NCBI GenBank assembly: GCA_018881555.1
Contig: JACAXG010000009.1
Coordinates: 11,927,326 to 11,991,325 of the forward strand
Direction of reading: 5' to 3'
Length of the DNA: 64,000 nucleotides
Origin: Amblyornis subalaris
Lineage: Eukaryota > Chordata > Aves > Passeriformes > Ptilonorhynchidae
The translations under genes were made by a program, and so were the position numbers. How positions within the stretch are numbered: position 1 is the stretch's first letter; every line of letters begins with the position of its first letter. The notes under the pieces were generated by a model. It was not told the origin of the DNA and searched no databases. It saw nothing but the letters and a program-made list of their open reading frames with translations. This document shows, in pieces, positions 23,510 through 33,450 of the stretch.

Positions 23510-26500
23510 CTGGAGAGCAAAACATGAAGCATGAGCAGCATAAAATGACACGAAAAAAAAGCCTCCCCAAAACACCAAAAACACTTGATCCAAAATACAT
23601 GAAAGTAAGGATGTACCTTTGAATCCAAGCCTCATAAGAACCTGTGAAGCTGAGCTGCCCTTTTCTTTGTTCAAGACAGACACCACAGAATCAGCAGGAT
23701 GGGAGACAATTGCACAGAACACACCAGCTGAAAGAATAATTTGACATTAGTTCTGTAGTGTTAGCTGTACCATTACTGTGCACACTACATACAACCAGGT
23801 GCAACTTCTAAACAGAACAACCAGAAAACTTCTGAATCTTTGGATACGGAAAATCGCCCTTCCACCCAGATTTCTCTTAACTTCACTTCAACCTTCCCTA
23901 GACTAAAAAAGATGCAAGTTTTTTAACTTGAATCAGCTGCAGTTTCTAAACCAGACATCAACATTGGTAATACGCAGGAACAGTTAAGAGTGGCGTCCCA
24001 CTACAGACCCATTTTCCCGTAACAGACTGAATATAGTTATTTCCCCTCCACATTTTAAAGTTGCAAGTAAGTTCTCCCATGTTAGTGACATCTNCTTAAT
24101 ATTCTGAAAAGCAACAGGTCTCTAGAGTTGCAGTAATCCATTAATGAAGTGTAGGACTTGAAGATTCCTTACCAATATAGCCTGCAACAAATGTGACTAC
24201 CAGCTGTTCTCCTTTCGTACATTCACTTCGTGGCTTGGGAACAACGTACTTGTAGAGAGCTTCAACAGTACGCTCAAAGCAGGCAAATTTCATCATTGTG
24301 TATGGAATCTGTCTCATCCATAGTGGAGCAACACCTTTATAGAAACTTAATCAGAGAAGAGACAAACTCAGTTTAATTTTCTTCAGTATTTAAGAGGTAT
24401 ATTTCTAACCTGAAATAAATTATTTATTGCTGCTATCAAGAATACAACTTCTACATATTGACCCTGTAAGGCTGTCAGTACCTACAGAAATTTAAGTTGT
24501 ATCAATTCCTGAGTACTACCTTAAAACAGCAACACAAATTAAAATTGTCCTGATCCCCAGGTTGCGTAACAGTTTCTGTAGTCACTTCTCAGATTACAAT
24601 GCACTGCAGCGATGTAGTACTGATACTACCAATGCAGTAAGGCTAATGTCTGCATACCAGCGAAGTCCTGATAGTGAGACATGACCTGTATATCTACAGC
24701 CACTTCTATCAGAACAGAAAGCTAACATGCAGTTATATTACTCTCACATGCCAATGACTCAAGCATCTTTGACTGTACAACCAGAAAGTTGCTGAGTATC
24801 TCTGACTGGAACTGCCAGAAACTGAAGTTATCCAGCAGAACTCAGCACAAAGATACTCACAAAGATGGATCTAAGGAGCATGTGGATTAACAGCTAGTTC
24901 AGCACAGATTCCCTGAAGTATGTTGTTTTCTTCAAATACAAAGACCAAAAGGTATTATAAGCTGAAGCCAGAATTAGTTATAGCAATAATTCTTCATTAA
25001 GAAAAAATACTGAACATTAAGAACTTAAATTAAAATTAAGAGATGCTTACGCCCAGATGCCTTCTTCTGCAAACATTTTAGGTAAAGCCTGCCGTAGAGT
25101 GTTCGCATATCCAGGCTGTGTCTGAATACGAACTTTAGCAGCTTCCATTGGAGCCAGAGCAATGTCAGCAAAAAACTCTGCACTGGCAGATGCAGCTAAA
25201 TATAGTGAAGTNCGCCACAAATAGGCATTTTCCTGAAATTAATTTAAATACACATTTTTAGTAATCAATCATGCTTTTGTGATTACTCTGCATCACTATT
25301 ATGTTGCAGACATTTAGCTTTACATGAAACATTTAAGGCTTACCTCTCCCAGCATGTTGCCATACAGGATTTTGAAAACTTCATAGAAACCAAATTTACA
25401 AAGCCCTTGCATGGAATATCCAATAAAGGTTGGAGCCCATCCCTTAGCCAAGCCACGAACGCCATCTTCATTGATTGTCACTGAAAATCCATTGAAGATG
25501 CTCTTGTATTTTTGTGGATCAACCTAAACAGAATAGCCAGTTATACGCTTGATAAAGCTTACTCTTTTCCTTCTCACACCCCCACACAAAATTTTAAATT
25601 CTTTAATTCCTCAGACAGTTGGCTTCCTGTAATTCCCTGGAGAGATGATGTATTGACCACAAAGTTACACTAATGTAACTGTAATGGTCACTTGCTAGTC
25701 TCAAACCCCAAGTTATATTAACACCCAGCATGTTCCTCAATACTCAGAAACCATCAAATTGAAGTTTTACTTTAATTCTCCAAATCAACAATACAATTGT
25801 AAGGAAAAGATTTACTGAAATCACTATTCTAATACTGTTAGTGGCGTACTGGTGTAACTATGTACAGATCAGATTTTTTAAAAATGTAATTGGTCCTGTT
25901 ATCAATCTCATCCACTTTACGCGTCTTACCTATGAACACCCAAGTGCTGCCACAAATCAAGCCTGATGAGTCACCCAATTCCTAATCAGAAAAGGTTGTT
26001 TGCACCCTGTTACTGTGATCCCTCCACACAGTCAGACTAAGACATATGGAGCAAAGCGGGTCACAGAGTACTCAAGAACTTCTACACTTGTACTTTGACT
26101 TCACAGTAAAGGCTACACAAAAGTTTTCTGCCCACAAAGCCTTGAGTGAAATTTTATTATCAGAAATTTTAAAAAGACTGACTTGAGTAATTTTGTTTCA
26201 TGTAAAAGCAAGTAATTTAGCAGAAACTCTTCAACAGGTAATTGAGTCACATCTCACTGCTACTTTTCACATTTGATATCAACCAACAGTTACTCAGAGG
26301 ATAAGAAGGAAGATATCAAACTGGAAGCCAATCAAAGCTTTTAGAAAGAGCTATGGGACATTCATGCCAACCTGCACTGTCTGGTATTTTCTCTTGGCAG
26401 TCTGGCAACAACATACTTGAGATCTAGTTCACCTAAACATGTCAGTTTTGAAGAGACAGAATTTCAGATGATTGGATATTTAATAGGGCACTCTAAAATC

Positions 26501-29500
26501 AGACTATGTTCAAGTCAGAACCACTCTTAGTTATTAGGTGTGTAACAGGTGTCCTGGTTTCAGTTAAACCATGGCAAAGGTGACCTCTTCTTAAAAAGAC
26601 ATGAGAGGGCAGGCAACAGGTTTCTTCCTCGAGAACTTAGGAAGGATTAGTAACATGCTCTGTACTGGATCTGTAAAGAGATAAATGCTGACAGGTTTTT
26701 ATAAGATCACACCTGGAATCCACATGGAACCCCGCTCCTGAACCTCCCTCTAAGTGCTGGAGAGGGAAGGGGAAATACCACCCTTACCACATAAGAAAAT
26801 TGGAACTGGTAGCCCACACTTGAGACCAGAATTTCAGGTGCTCTGAAGTATGTGAAGAAGTCTCTCTGGTAAACAGTGTTAAATAAAGGCCAGAAGAACA
26901 ATTTTAAAGAATAGCACATGCAGTACTCCTAGTNTGACTCATAGGTCTGACTAATTCACGGTTCCCTCCTAATTTCAGGAGTTCTGTAATTACAAAGTGG
27001 CCATTTTTATAGTCAGTGTCAGCCTATGCAACAGGGAAATCATTAACTACTGTGTTTCCAGAAATTTACAAGTGTGGTTTAATCTGCTTCATTCTTGCAG
27101 ATTTGCCTGAGTAAATCCATCAGTATGTTTTCATCCATGGCTGTTCACTAGATGATTTTAATGTGCCATAAGTGTGACGCAGAGACGCTCCTTTCAGTTC
27201 AATTGAGAACCACTTCAAGGACACCAGCCACAAGCACTGATGGCCTTCCTGATACCAAATCAAGTTTTAGCCATTCTACTCAAAGTGCCATAATTAGAAA
27301 ATATCCAGTCCATAAGCCATGCGTTGATATCCACAGTGTTAATGGATCAAATTACACATGCATGTCACTCTAGGCTAAAAAACTACTTCCTTACTCCAAA
27401 AGCACTGGAATAATGCCAGACGGCCAACCAGCCAGAGTAACATTGTGGTGGGTGCCTTTTAGCAAATACAGTCAGTTAAACGTGCCTTAAACGCTGTCAA
27501 AAATAATTCATCCAGATTATCCTGAACACCTTTACTTCTCTTGGAAGTGGTATTTTGCCAGTCTTATAGCAGTAGATTTGATAAAGCAGCATTTAAGTTC
27601 GCTTGCTTCCTATCATCCACAAGATTCCATCCCTACTGCAAATTCTTAATATGCTGGCTATATAGAAAAAAAGTTCAAGAAATGTTTAAGTTTATACAAA
27701 CCTGCATACGACATTTCACTAAATCCAGAGGTACAACACCAGTGTGTGTCAGGCCACAACTTAGGACCCCACCAACGCCACAGAGAGCATAAAACTTGAG
27801 CGAGCCATATTCACAACTGTATTCTGCAGCAAAAAATAAAGACACACCATGCTTTTATATAAACTCCATGCACTGTTGGACAGTGATGTCCAGCGTATCG
27901 TTTATGCCTGCAATTCATTAGTAATTAAATATACCACACTAAACATGCTTTGTCATCACATACCAACATGCAGAACAAACCTGCATTCTGCATTTAACCA
28001 GGTCTAGAGGAACCAGTGCCGTGTGTGTTGTTCCACAGCTAATAATCCCACCAAGGCCACAAAGCATAAAGAATCTGTTTGAGCCATATGCACAGCTGTA
28101 TTCTAGTTAATTGGAAAAAATTACATATATATGATCAATCATAAATGGTAACAAAGATCAGAAAAGAAACAAAACTAAGTGCTACTTTCTCAGAAGTATT
28201 AAACTGAAATAATCTCCCACGCTGTATATTATTCGAATATAGTATTATACTAAAAAATATTTATTTTGCTTTAAATTAACACATTTTGGACTGACAAGAT
28301 TTGATTCTAAGCCTTCCAAATTGAATTTGTTCCTTTAAATAAGCAAAGGAGGAAACAGTGAAGTTTTAGCTCATAGCACACTTAAACCATAGAAATTAAT
28401 CCCAGACGTTACTAGCACAAATTATGACTCAAAGTTGCAACACCCAACAATTTCTTACACCAAGGAATTAGGGAGGAATAGTATTCCTCTAGTAGTCAGA
28501 AGACAAAGCTTCTTTCGTTAAATATTCTATGACAGTGTAACTTCTGTTTTTAAGTAGAGACTCTAAAAATCTACAAGATCAGTGTTGGAGATACACAGAT
28601 ATATTTTCAGGTATTTTTCAGATTATTTATATACATATTTTTTAAAAATTTTCTTTCAAATACAGAATCTCAAATTTATACAACTTGTGAAAGTGCAGAT
28701 TGCTATTTATTGTCGCATTGAATGTTCATACACAAGGTTCATTAAAGAATCTTTCAGATCACCTTTAATCAAGGCATACTTCATATACACTGTTCCATGC
28801 AGTGTATATACTGTGTATAAAACCATCCACTCTTAAAAGAATTAAGTTATTAAATTTCACATATTCCTATACAGCAAAGGCACAGGAACTGGAAAAAAAA
28901 GAATCAATTTTCTTCTTTTATTTTTTACAGAGAGTATGAGTAAGTGCAAACAGAAAACACTCAAATTTACAATTAATAGTACAAAATAAGCATAAAGTAG
29001 CAGCACAGTTCTGTTACTATGCTTAACATACTAAATATATAAGTAAAACTAATATACTGAATAAGCATTTAGAAAATAATACACTATGTAGAAAACATTC
29101 CCCAAAGCAGAAAGGGATCATCTTTTTCTACTGAATCAATACAATGGAATAGACATTAAAGTGTTACAACTTAAGAAGAACTATCTCCAAGAAATACTAA
29201 CGAAAACTAGAAGACAGCAAAAACCTTATGCAGAGCTTCTTTGCCCAATCTTTCTGGTTCTGAATTCTTCTATGAACATCAAGAGAAACTGACCAGGATG
29301 TTCAACAGCATCAACAGAGCAGCAGGTAACACTAGCAGGTTTATCCAGCTCATAATTTCGCTATTTTAAGGGAACTCCTTCCCACAAATGTTCCAGATTT
29401 TACATTACATTTTATATCCACGTTTTTCATCTTACTCTTAAAAATTACCAAAACAGTAAAAAAAGAAGCTTTTCGTTATTCTAAAATAGCAAATATCAAA

Positions 29501-32500
29501 TCATAGATGCCATATTGAACCTAAACTTAAAGCTAGAAATCAGTTATCAGAATAACTTATTTTTCCTTGAAACACTGCTCTAGACTGTCAATAGGCTGGT
29601 CTGGGACTTAACATATACCTCCAAAATATCTTGGCTATGCTAGCAGATTTGCAGACAGCAGAAATAGTCTGCTTGTGACTTTCCAGAATGGCTGGTTAAA
29701 CACACACAGACCAGGCTTTCAATGCAGGTGTAATGAGAGACCAGACTCTGGGTCTGTAGTACTGGGCAGCTCTGTCTACCTGTGACTTTGGCCTACAGCA
29801 CAACCGCCTTGCACCAGCTACCATACTGCCTAGATCCCAGAACTGTTTGTTCACACTCCCTTTTTCACAGTAATTTACTGTTCCAAGTCATACTCTTCAA
29901 CTGACAGAGACAGACNCTTTTAGCAGCCACAGAAAGAGTTTTATGTATGTGCTGTATTACAATGCTATTCAGACTGACCTGGCAGCTCATTTTTCAAATA
30001 CAGTAATTAATAAAGCCAGTATCAATTAGGCTTGAGCTCTTTAGAGGTACCTAGTTTTGTAGTGGTACAGTATTAGGAAAATAAAGCCATAGATGATCTT
30101 GGATTTTGCATTTCAGAATTAGAGCCAAACCTCCTAAAAACCATAACCTGAGAAGAGAACCAGCTGAACATGTAGTACAGAGGGAAAGAAAGTCATTCTA
30201 ACATACCCAGGCACTGATTTAAGACAAACACCCTTAAGCTACACAAATATAAACGTACGGCATAAAAATATGCCCTGTTGAAACAGCTACATCGTAACTA
30301 TTTCATATCTCTGCTTCCAATCTGACACGTTAACAAGGACAAATTCCATGAGCTGGTCATAAAATACTTGGTCTTTGAGTTGTGTTGTGGTTGATGCCCT
30401 GAGCTGAACTCAGAAGGTCGTGTGGTTGGTACCGACTTTGTGTGACCTTGTGCAAGTTCAGGTATCTTCTGCAACATGTTACTTTCTCAACACAAAGACA
30501 GAGAACCAACTGGTACATGAAATAACGAACTCAGCAGAAAAGACTACAGAGACTGAAAAACTCTGGCCACCTTTGACCCCAGCTGCCTACAGGATGAAGA
30601 TTAAGCATAATGCTTTAAAGAAATAAGTGCACCTACTGAATATATTTAGCATACCAAAGAGCGATTTAGGGCTTTAGTTAGCTGGCAACAGGATTACTAC
30701 ACTGAAAGCCATAAATAATTTCTTGAAAACTTTCTAAAACCTAACACTGGGTTGTCTCTCTTTCATGTTCTATATGAATGTTCATGCAAATGCACTAGAA
30801 TACTTCAATAATCACGGTACTGCAGCAGAGGTAACTTGCTGAAAGCACTTACTTAAAAAAAAAAATAAGAGCTGCTTTTAAGTAACTATCAGCTTAAAAG
30901 CATTAGAATTTTAATATCTACCTCCACTACTGTGCATTCCTTCAGATGGACCTCAACAGGTTGCAGGNGTATGCAGAGAGGAACTGTATGAAGTTCAACA
31001 AAGGCAAATGCAGGGTCCTATACCTGGGGAGGAACAGTCCTTTGGACCAGCACAGGCTGGGGGTCGACCTGCTGGGAAGTAGCTCTGTGAGGGACCTGGG
31101 GGTCCTGCTGAACAAGCTGTCCACGAGCCAGCAGTGTGACCTTGTGGCTAAGAAGGACAATCCAGTGGTACCCTGGGGTGCGTTAGGAAGAGTACTGCCA
31201 GCAGGTCCAGAGAGGTTATATCACCCCTCTACTCAGCCCTGGTGAGGCCACATCCAGAGAGCTGTGGCCAGTTCTGGGCTCCTCNGGNCAAGAGAGATAT
31301 GAAACTCCCGGAGCACGTCCAGCAGAGGGCAACAAAGATGATTAAGGGACTGGAGCATCTTTCTTATGAAGAAACGCAGAAGGAGCTGGGCCTATTCAGC
31401 CTCAAGGAAAGCTGACTGAGAGGGGACCTCATCAATGTCTGAAAGTATTGAAGGGAGGGTGTCAAGAGGATGGAGTCAGGCTCTTCTCGGTGGTGCCAAG
31501 CAACAGGACAAGAGGCAAAGAGCAGAAAATGATGCACAGAAAGTTCCATGTGAATACAACAAAAGAGTTCTTTACTGTGGTGACCACGCACTGAAACAGG
31601 CTGCCTAAAGTGGCTGTGGAGCCTCCCTCCCTGGAGATATTCAAGAACCATCTGGACACAATCCTGTGCAGTTTGCTCTAGGATGACCCTGCTTGAGCAG
31701 GGAAGTTGGACCAGATTGTTATGGATAGGTAAAACCTTGCAAAACCAGATGATCCACTGTGGTCCTTTCCAACCTTACCCATTCTATGATACTACNAGTA
31801 TCATCAAGGTCTGACCTTTAGAAGTCAAAAAAGTGACTTGCAAACATACAGGATGCACTTGCTTTTAACTCCAAAATGCATCACTGTGTCTTGAATAGAA
31901 GAGTTATCTGATGTATACCTCACAACTACTAAGAAGAAGAAAAACAATTAAAAAAGAACAGCTGCAGGCACCTCTAATGTATCTGGATGTTCACATGCCC
32001 AGGTATGAATAAACTGGTAAAAAAATAAGAGAAAAAGGAAAAAAAAAGGATGGGAGAGATGTTCTTTCGAATCCAGAGATTCACTCAATGCTCTTCTCCA
32101 CCGATGAAAAGTAGTACGCGCCTACAACCCCACTGCCCGAGGCTACAGGCCCTGTAGAGCCCGAAAAAGCGCGCTCTGCATCCGGAGACAGACTCCGCGG
32201 GAAGTCTCTGTGATTACTCTGCACTAGAACCTTCCAGTGTCCTTTCCCAGTAAGCCNGGATCCCTCCTGCCTCTCGGCACACACCGCCAGGAGAGCGGAA
32301 GCGCTGCCAGCGCCTCCTCCGCCCGTGCCCTTCCTCGTCCTCCAAGCGGGCGCGTAGGCCCAGCGCCGGCCCTCCCCGGCCCGCCCGAGCCCTACTGAGT
32401 GCAGACCCTCCCTGCGCCGCCCAAGCGGGCACAGGCCCGCGCTGGCGGGAGCAGATCGGGCACCGCCGCCCCGAACGCCCGCGGGCCTCGCCTCCGCCGC

Positions 32501-32673
32501 GGCGCCTCCGTCCCGCTCTCACCTTCGTCGGCGGACGCGGCCGCCAGGCCCCGCCGCGTGGCGGGCACCTCCGCGGGCTCCGCTGGGCGCTTCCTCACGC
32601 CGTCCTGGACCAGTTGGAAGTGCGGCGCGTAGAACGGGTTGTGCCGCGCGAGCGGCGCGATAGACGAGAACAT
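23349..32673 (-). CDS. SLC25A3: SLC25A3, mitochondrial phosphate carrier (PiC)
   Basis: Coding exons 32523-32673, then either 27981-28102 (A) or 27702-27823 (B), 25344-25523, 25051-25232, 24173-24345, 23617-23727 and 23349-23509. They join in frame to 359 residues (human 361-362). Seen: an N-terminal targeting extension [14 protein letters not shown], then three mitochondrial-carrier repeats with PLDLVK (82-87), PMEAAK (179-184) and the degenerate third PADSVV, and the C-terminus [18 protein letters not shown]. Family knowledge: inner-membrane import of phosphate with H+ for ATP synthesis. Two Ns fall in the coding exons without changing a residue. Confidence 0.98.
23617..23727 (-). CDS. SLC25A3: SLC25A3 exon 7
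   Basis: Acceptor TTTCAG|CTGGTG, donor AAAG|GTACAT. It encodes [20 protein letters not shown] and [16 protein letters not shown], with the third, degenerate carrier signature HPADSVV. Confidence 0.96.
24173..24345 (-). CDS. SLC25A3: SLC25A3 exon 6
   Basis: Acceptor TTAAG|TTTCTA, donor ATTG|GTAAGG. It encodes [40 protein letters not shown] and [17 protein letters not shown]. Confidence 0.96.
24346..25050 (-). other. SLC25A3 intron 5 with clustered stem-loops
   Basis: This intron of 0.7 kb holds three nested or adjacent inverted repeats between 24603 and 24858 (listed separately). The human gene hosts the H/ACA snoRNA SNORA53 in an intron, so a homologue could sit here. I could not place convincing H and ACA boxes. 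Confidence 0.35.
24603..24858 (-). ncRNA. Candidate structured intronic RNA (possible SNORA53 homologue)
   Basis: Inverted repeats seen: 24665-24674 with 24706-24715 (10 bp, one G-U) enclosing CTGTA/TACAG with a 4-nt loop (24686-24699); ACTGCA 24603-24608 with TGCAGT 24633-24638 enclosing GTAGTA/TACTAC with a 4-nt loop (24614-24629); and GAGTATCT 24794-24801 with AGATACTC 24851-24858. Stems interrupted by internal loops recall H/ACA hairpins. The expected ACA box distance (14-16 nt from the pocket) is not met, so the identity is weak. Confidence 0.25.
25051..25232 (-). CDS. SLC25A3: SLC25A3 exon 5
   Basis: Acceptor TTTCAG|GAAAAT, donor GGGC|GTAAGC. It encodes [20 protein letters not shown] and [20 protein letters not shown], with the second carrier signature PMEAAK. 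One N (25212) falls in a CGN Arg codon and is silent. Confidence 0.96.
25344..25523 (-). CDS. SLC25A3: SLC25A3 exon 4
   Basis: 180 bp, phase 0 on both sides. It encodes [40 protein letters not shown] and [20 protein letters not shown], the matrix loop and second helix of carrier repeat 1. Confidence 0.96.
25524..27701 (-). other. SLC25A3 intron 3 with a probable solo LTR
   Basis: About 2.2 kb between alternative exon B and exon 4. It contains the LTR at 26550-27030. The rest shows nothing recognisable. Confidence 0.6.
26550..27030 (+). mobile_element. Probable solo LTR of an endogenous retrovirus
   Basis: The 481-bp segment starts TGTCCTGGTTTCAG, a start I know from abundant avian ERV LTRs, and ends in TGCA, so it has TG...CA borders. 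The 5-bp direct repeat ACAGG flanks it exactly (26545-26549 and 27031-27035). An internal AATAAA lies at 26882-26887. No internal viral genes are present, so it is a solo LTR. A 5-bp duplication suits an ERVL-type element, but the class is inference. It lies antisense within an SLC25A3 intron. Confidence 0.65.
27702..27823 (-). CDS. SLC25A3: SLC25A3 alternative exon, type B (ubiquitous-type)
   Basis: 122 bp, acceptor CTGCAG|AATACA, donor CAG|GTTTGT. It encodes [20 protein letters not shown] and [20 protein letters not shown]. It resembles human exon 3B ([19 protein letters not shown]), the widely expressed form. Same length and phases as the A exon, 157 bp downstream of it, so the pair arose by exon duplication. 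Confidence 0.93.
27981..28102 (-). CDS. SLC25A3: SLC25A3 alternative exon, type A (muscle-type)
   Basis: 122 bp, acceptor AACTAG|AATACA, donor CAG|GTTTGT. It encodes [20 protein letters not shown] and [20 protein letters not shown]. The [20 protein letters not shown] pattern matches the human exon 3A product, known from heart and skeletal muscle. It must be mutually exclusive with the next exon, since including both shifts the frame (122 is not divisible by 3) and duplicates the first carrier helix. Confidence 0.93.
28783..28809. repeat. 10-bp inverted repeat, 7-nt spacer
   Basis: ATATACACTG (28783-28792) is the exact reverse complement of CAGTGTATAT (28800-28809), with spacer TTCCATG. A lone hairpin in an intron, of unknown role. 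Confidence 0.85.
30944..31791 (+). mobile_element. CR1 LINE 3' part with reverse-transcriptase C-terminal remnant
   Basis: About 850 bp. The first 220 bp still read MDLNRLQ, then [17 protein letters not shown] and VRDLGVLL, the conserved tail of the CR1 ORF2 reverse transcriptase. A 3' UTR follows, with CCCTCTACTCAGCCCTGGTG, GGCAACAAAGATGATTAAGG and the ending CCTTACCCATTCTATGATAC. The reading frame breaks after about 100 codons, so the copy is dead and 5'-truncated. Antisense to SLC25A3. Confidence 0.93.
32523..32673 (-). CDS. SLC25A3: SLC25A3 first coding exon (mitochondrial targeting extension)
   Basis: It starts [20 protein letters not shown], like human MFSSVAHLARANPF, and encodes a GC-rich, Arg/Ala-rich presequence to about residue 50. 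Donor GAAG|GTGAGA. An acceptor CCTCAG|GTCGCC lies 7 bp before the ATG (exon begins 32680), so a noncoding exon precedes it. Confidence 0.95.
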
Positions 32674-32679
32674 GGCGAC

Positions 32680-32880
32680 CTGAGGGAGGGCGAGAATTGC
32701 AGAGCGACGTGGGACAGGAAAGCGCCGCCGCGGCGCGGCCGCCGAACCCCGGCCCCGCACCCGCGAGGCGGCCCTGCCGCCCCGGCGCTGAGCCCGGTTC
32801 CCGGCGGGCGGGCCGCCCGCGCCGCCCCGACTCACCTCGCAAGATGGAACCGCTGCGGCAGAGGCTGAACGCGGGCCCCG
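32680..32880 (-). other. SLC25A3 noncoding exon 1 and short first intron
   Basis: A strong donor GAG|GTGAGT (exon end 32836) pairs with the acceptor ending at 32681, removing about 155 bp of GC-rich intron in the 5' UTR. The upstream exon start is not determined. The human gene also has a noncoding first exon. Confidence 0.7.
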
Positions 32881-32942
32881 CGCCGTCACCTTGTCCTTCG
32901 CCGCGCCGGGGGCGGGGCCGCCCCCCAACGAGCCGCGTCACG

Positions 32943-32947
32943 ATTGG
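32943..32947 (-). promoter_or_regulatory. CCAAT box of SLC25A3
   Basis: ATTGG on the plus strand (CCAAT on the gene strand) lies about 100 bp upstream of the noncoding exon donor, a usual NF-Y position. Confidence 0.55.
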
Positions 32948-32968
32948 AAGAGGCGCCACGCCAACCAC

Positions 32969-32980
32969 CGCGCACGCGCA
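32969..32980. promoter_or_regulatory. NRF1 binding-site palindrome
   Basis: CGCGCACGCGCA fits the NRF1 consensus YGCGCAYGCGCR at all 12 positions. NRF1 controls many nuclear genes for mitochondrial proteins, which suits a phosphate-carrier promoter. Binding itself is inferred. Confidence 0.75.
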
Positions 32981-33353
32981 GCCGACGCTCTCGCGCCCGG
33001 CGCCTGCGCCGGCGCTCCAGGCGGCGGCGGGGCCGTTTTCGCCCAGCACCCGCGGCTAGGGCCGGAGCCGGAGCGGCCCCGCAGCGCCGCGGAACCGCGG
33101 TGAGCCGTGACTGCAGTCCCGCAGGCACAGACACGCTTCTGCTCGGGTACTCGGGGGTGTATGAGCGCACCCTCCAGCGCTGGACCCCGCGCCTCAACTT
33201 CTGATCCTTCCTTACCGCCGCCGGGCTTGGGGATGTTGCCAACTACGCCACGTGCTTCCCGCAGCCTTGCCCCGGGCAATGTCAAACCAGAGCCACTCCC
33301 GAACGCGAGTTCCCTGTGCTGGCCTTGACCCGTGCCTTGCAGCATTTATATCG

Positions 33354-33450
33354 AACCACAGAAGCATCAAGGTTGGAAGAGAGATTGAAGATCAAGTCCA
33401 CCCATCAGCCTACTACTCTCCGTGTAACCCCTAGCATCGCACCCATTTTC
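33354..33450 (-). mobile_element. Short CR1 3'-end scrap (degraded)
   Basis: The stretch CATCAAGGTTGGAAGAGAGA, then GATCAAGTCCACCCATCAGC, resembles the reverse complement of the CR1 3' end (canonical ATCATTAAGGTTGGAAAAGA and CAAGTCCAACCAT). It is short and diverged and lies next to the SLC25A3 CpG island. Confidence 0.55.

Larger units (their letters stand above)
28103..32522 (-). other. SLC25A3 intron 2 with CR1 copy and a short inverted repeat
   Basis: Largest SLC25A3 intron (4.4 kb). It holds a 10-bp inverted repeat (28783-28809) and a CR1 3' part (30944-31791). The remainder is AT-rich and featureless. Confidence 0.65.
32290..33130. promoter_or_regulatory. CpG island promoter of SLC25A3
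   Basis: About 840 bp of CpG-dense sequence spanning the noncoding exon, first coding exon and upstream region. On the minus strand a CCAAT box (plus-strand ATTGG at 32943-32947) and an NRF1 palindrome (32969-32980) lie upstream of the exon. Long open frames on both strands here are composition artefacts. Confidence 0.85.

Noticed and set aside
32060..32085. tRNA B-box-like TTCGAATCC
   Set aside because: No A box at the right distance and no cloverleaf could be drawn.
32214..33345. Multiple overlapping frames around the SLC25A3 promoter
   Set aside because: Only the frame starting at 32673 (minus) matches a known protein. The others are CpG-island artefacts.
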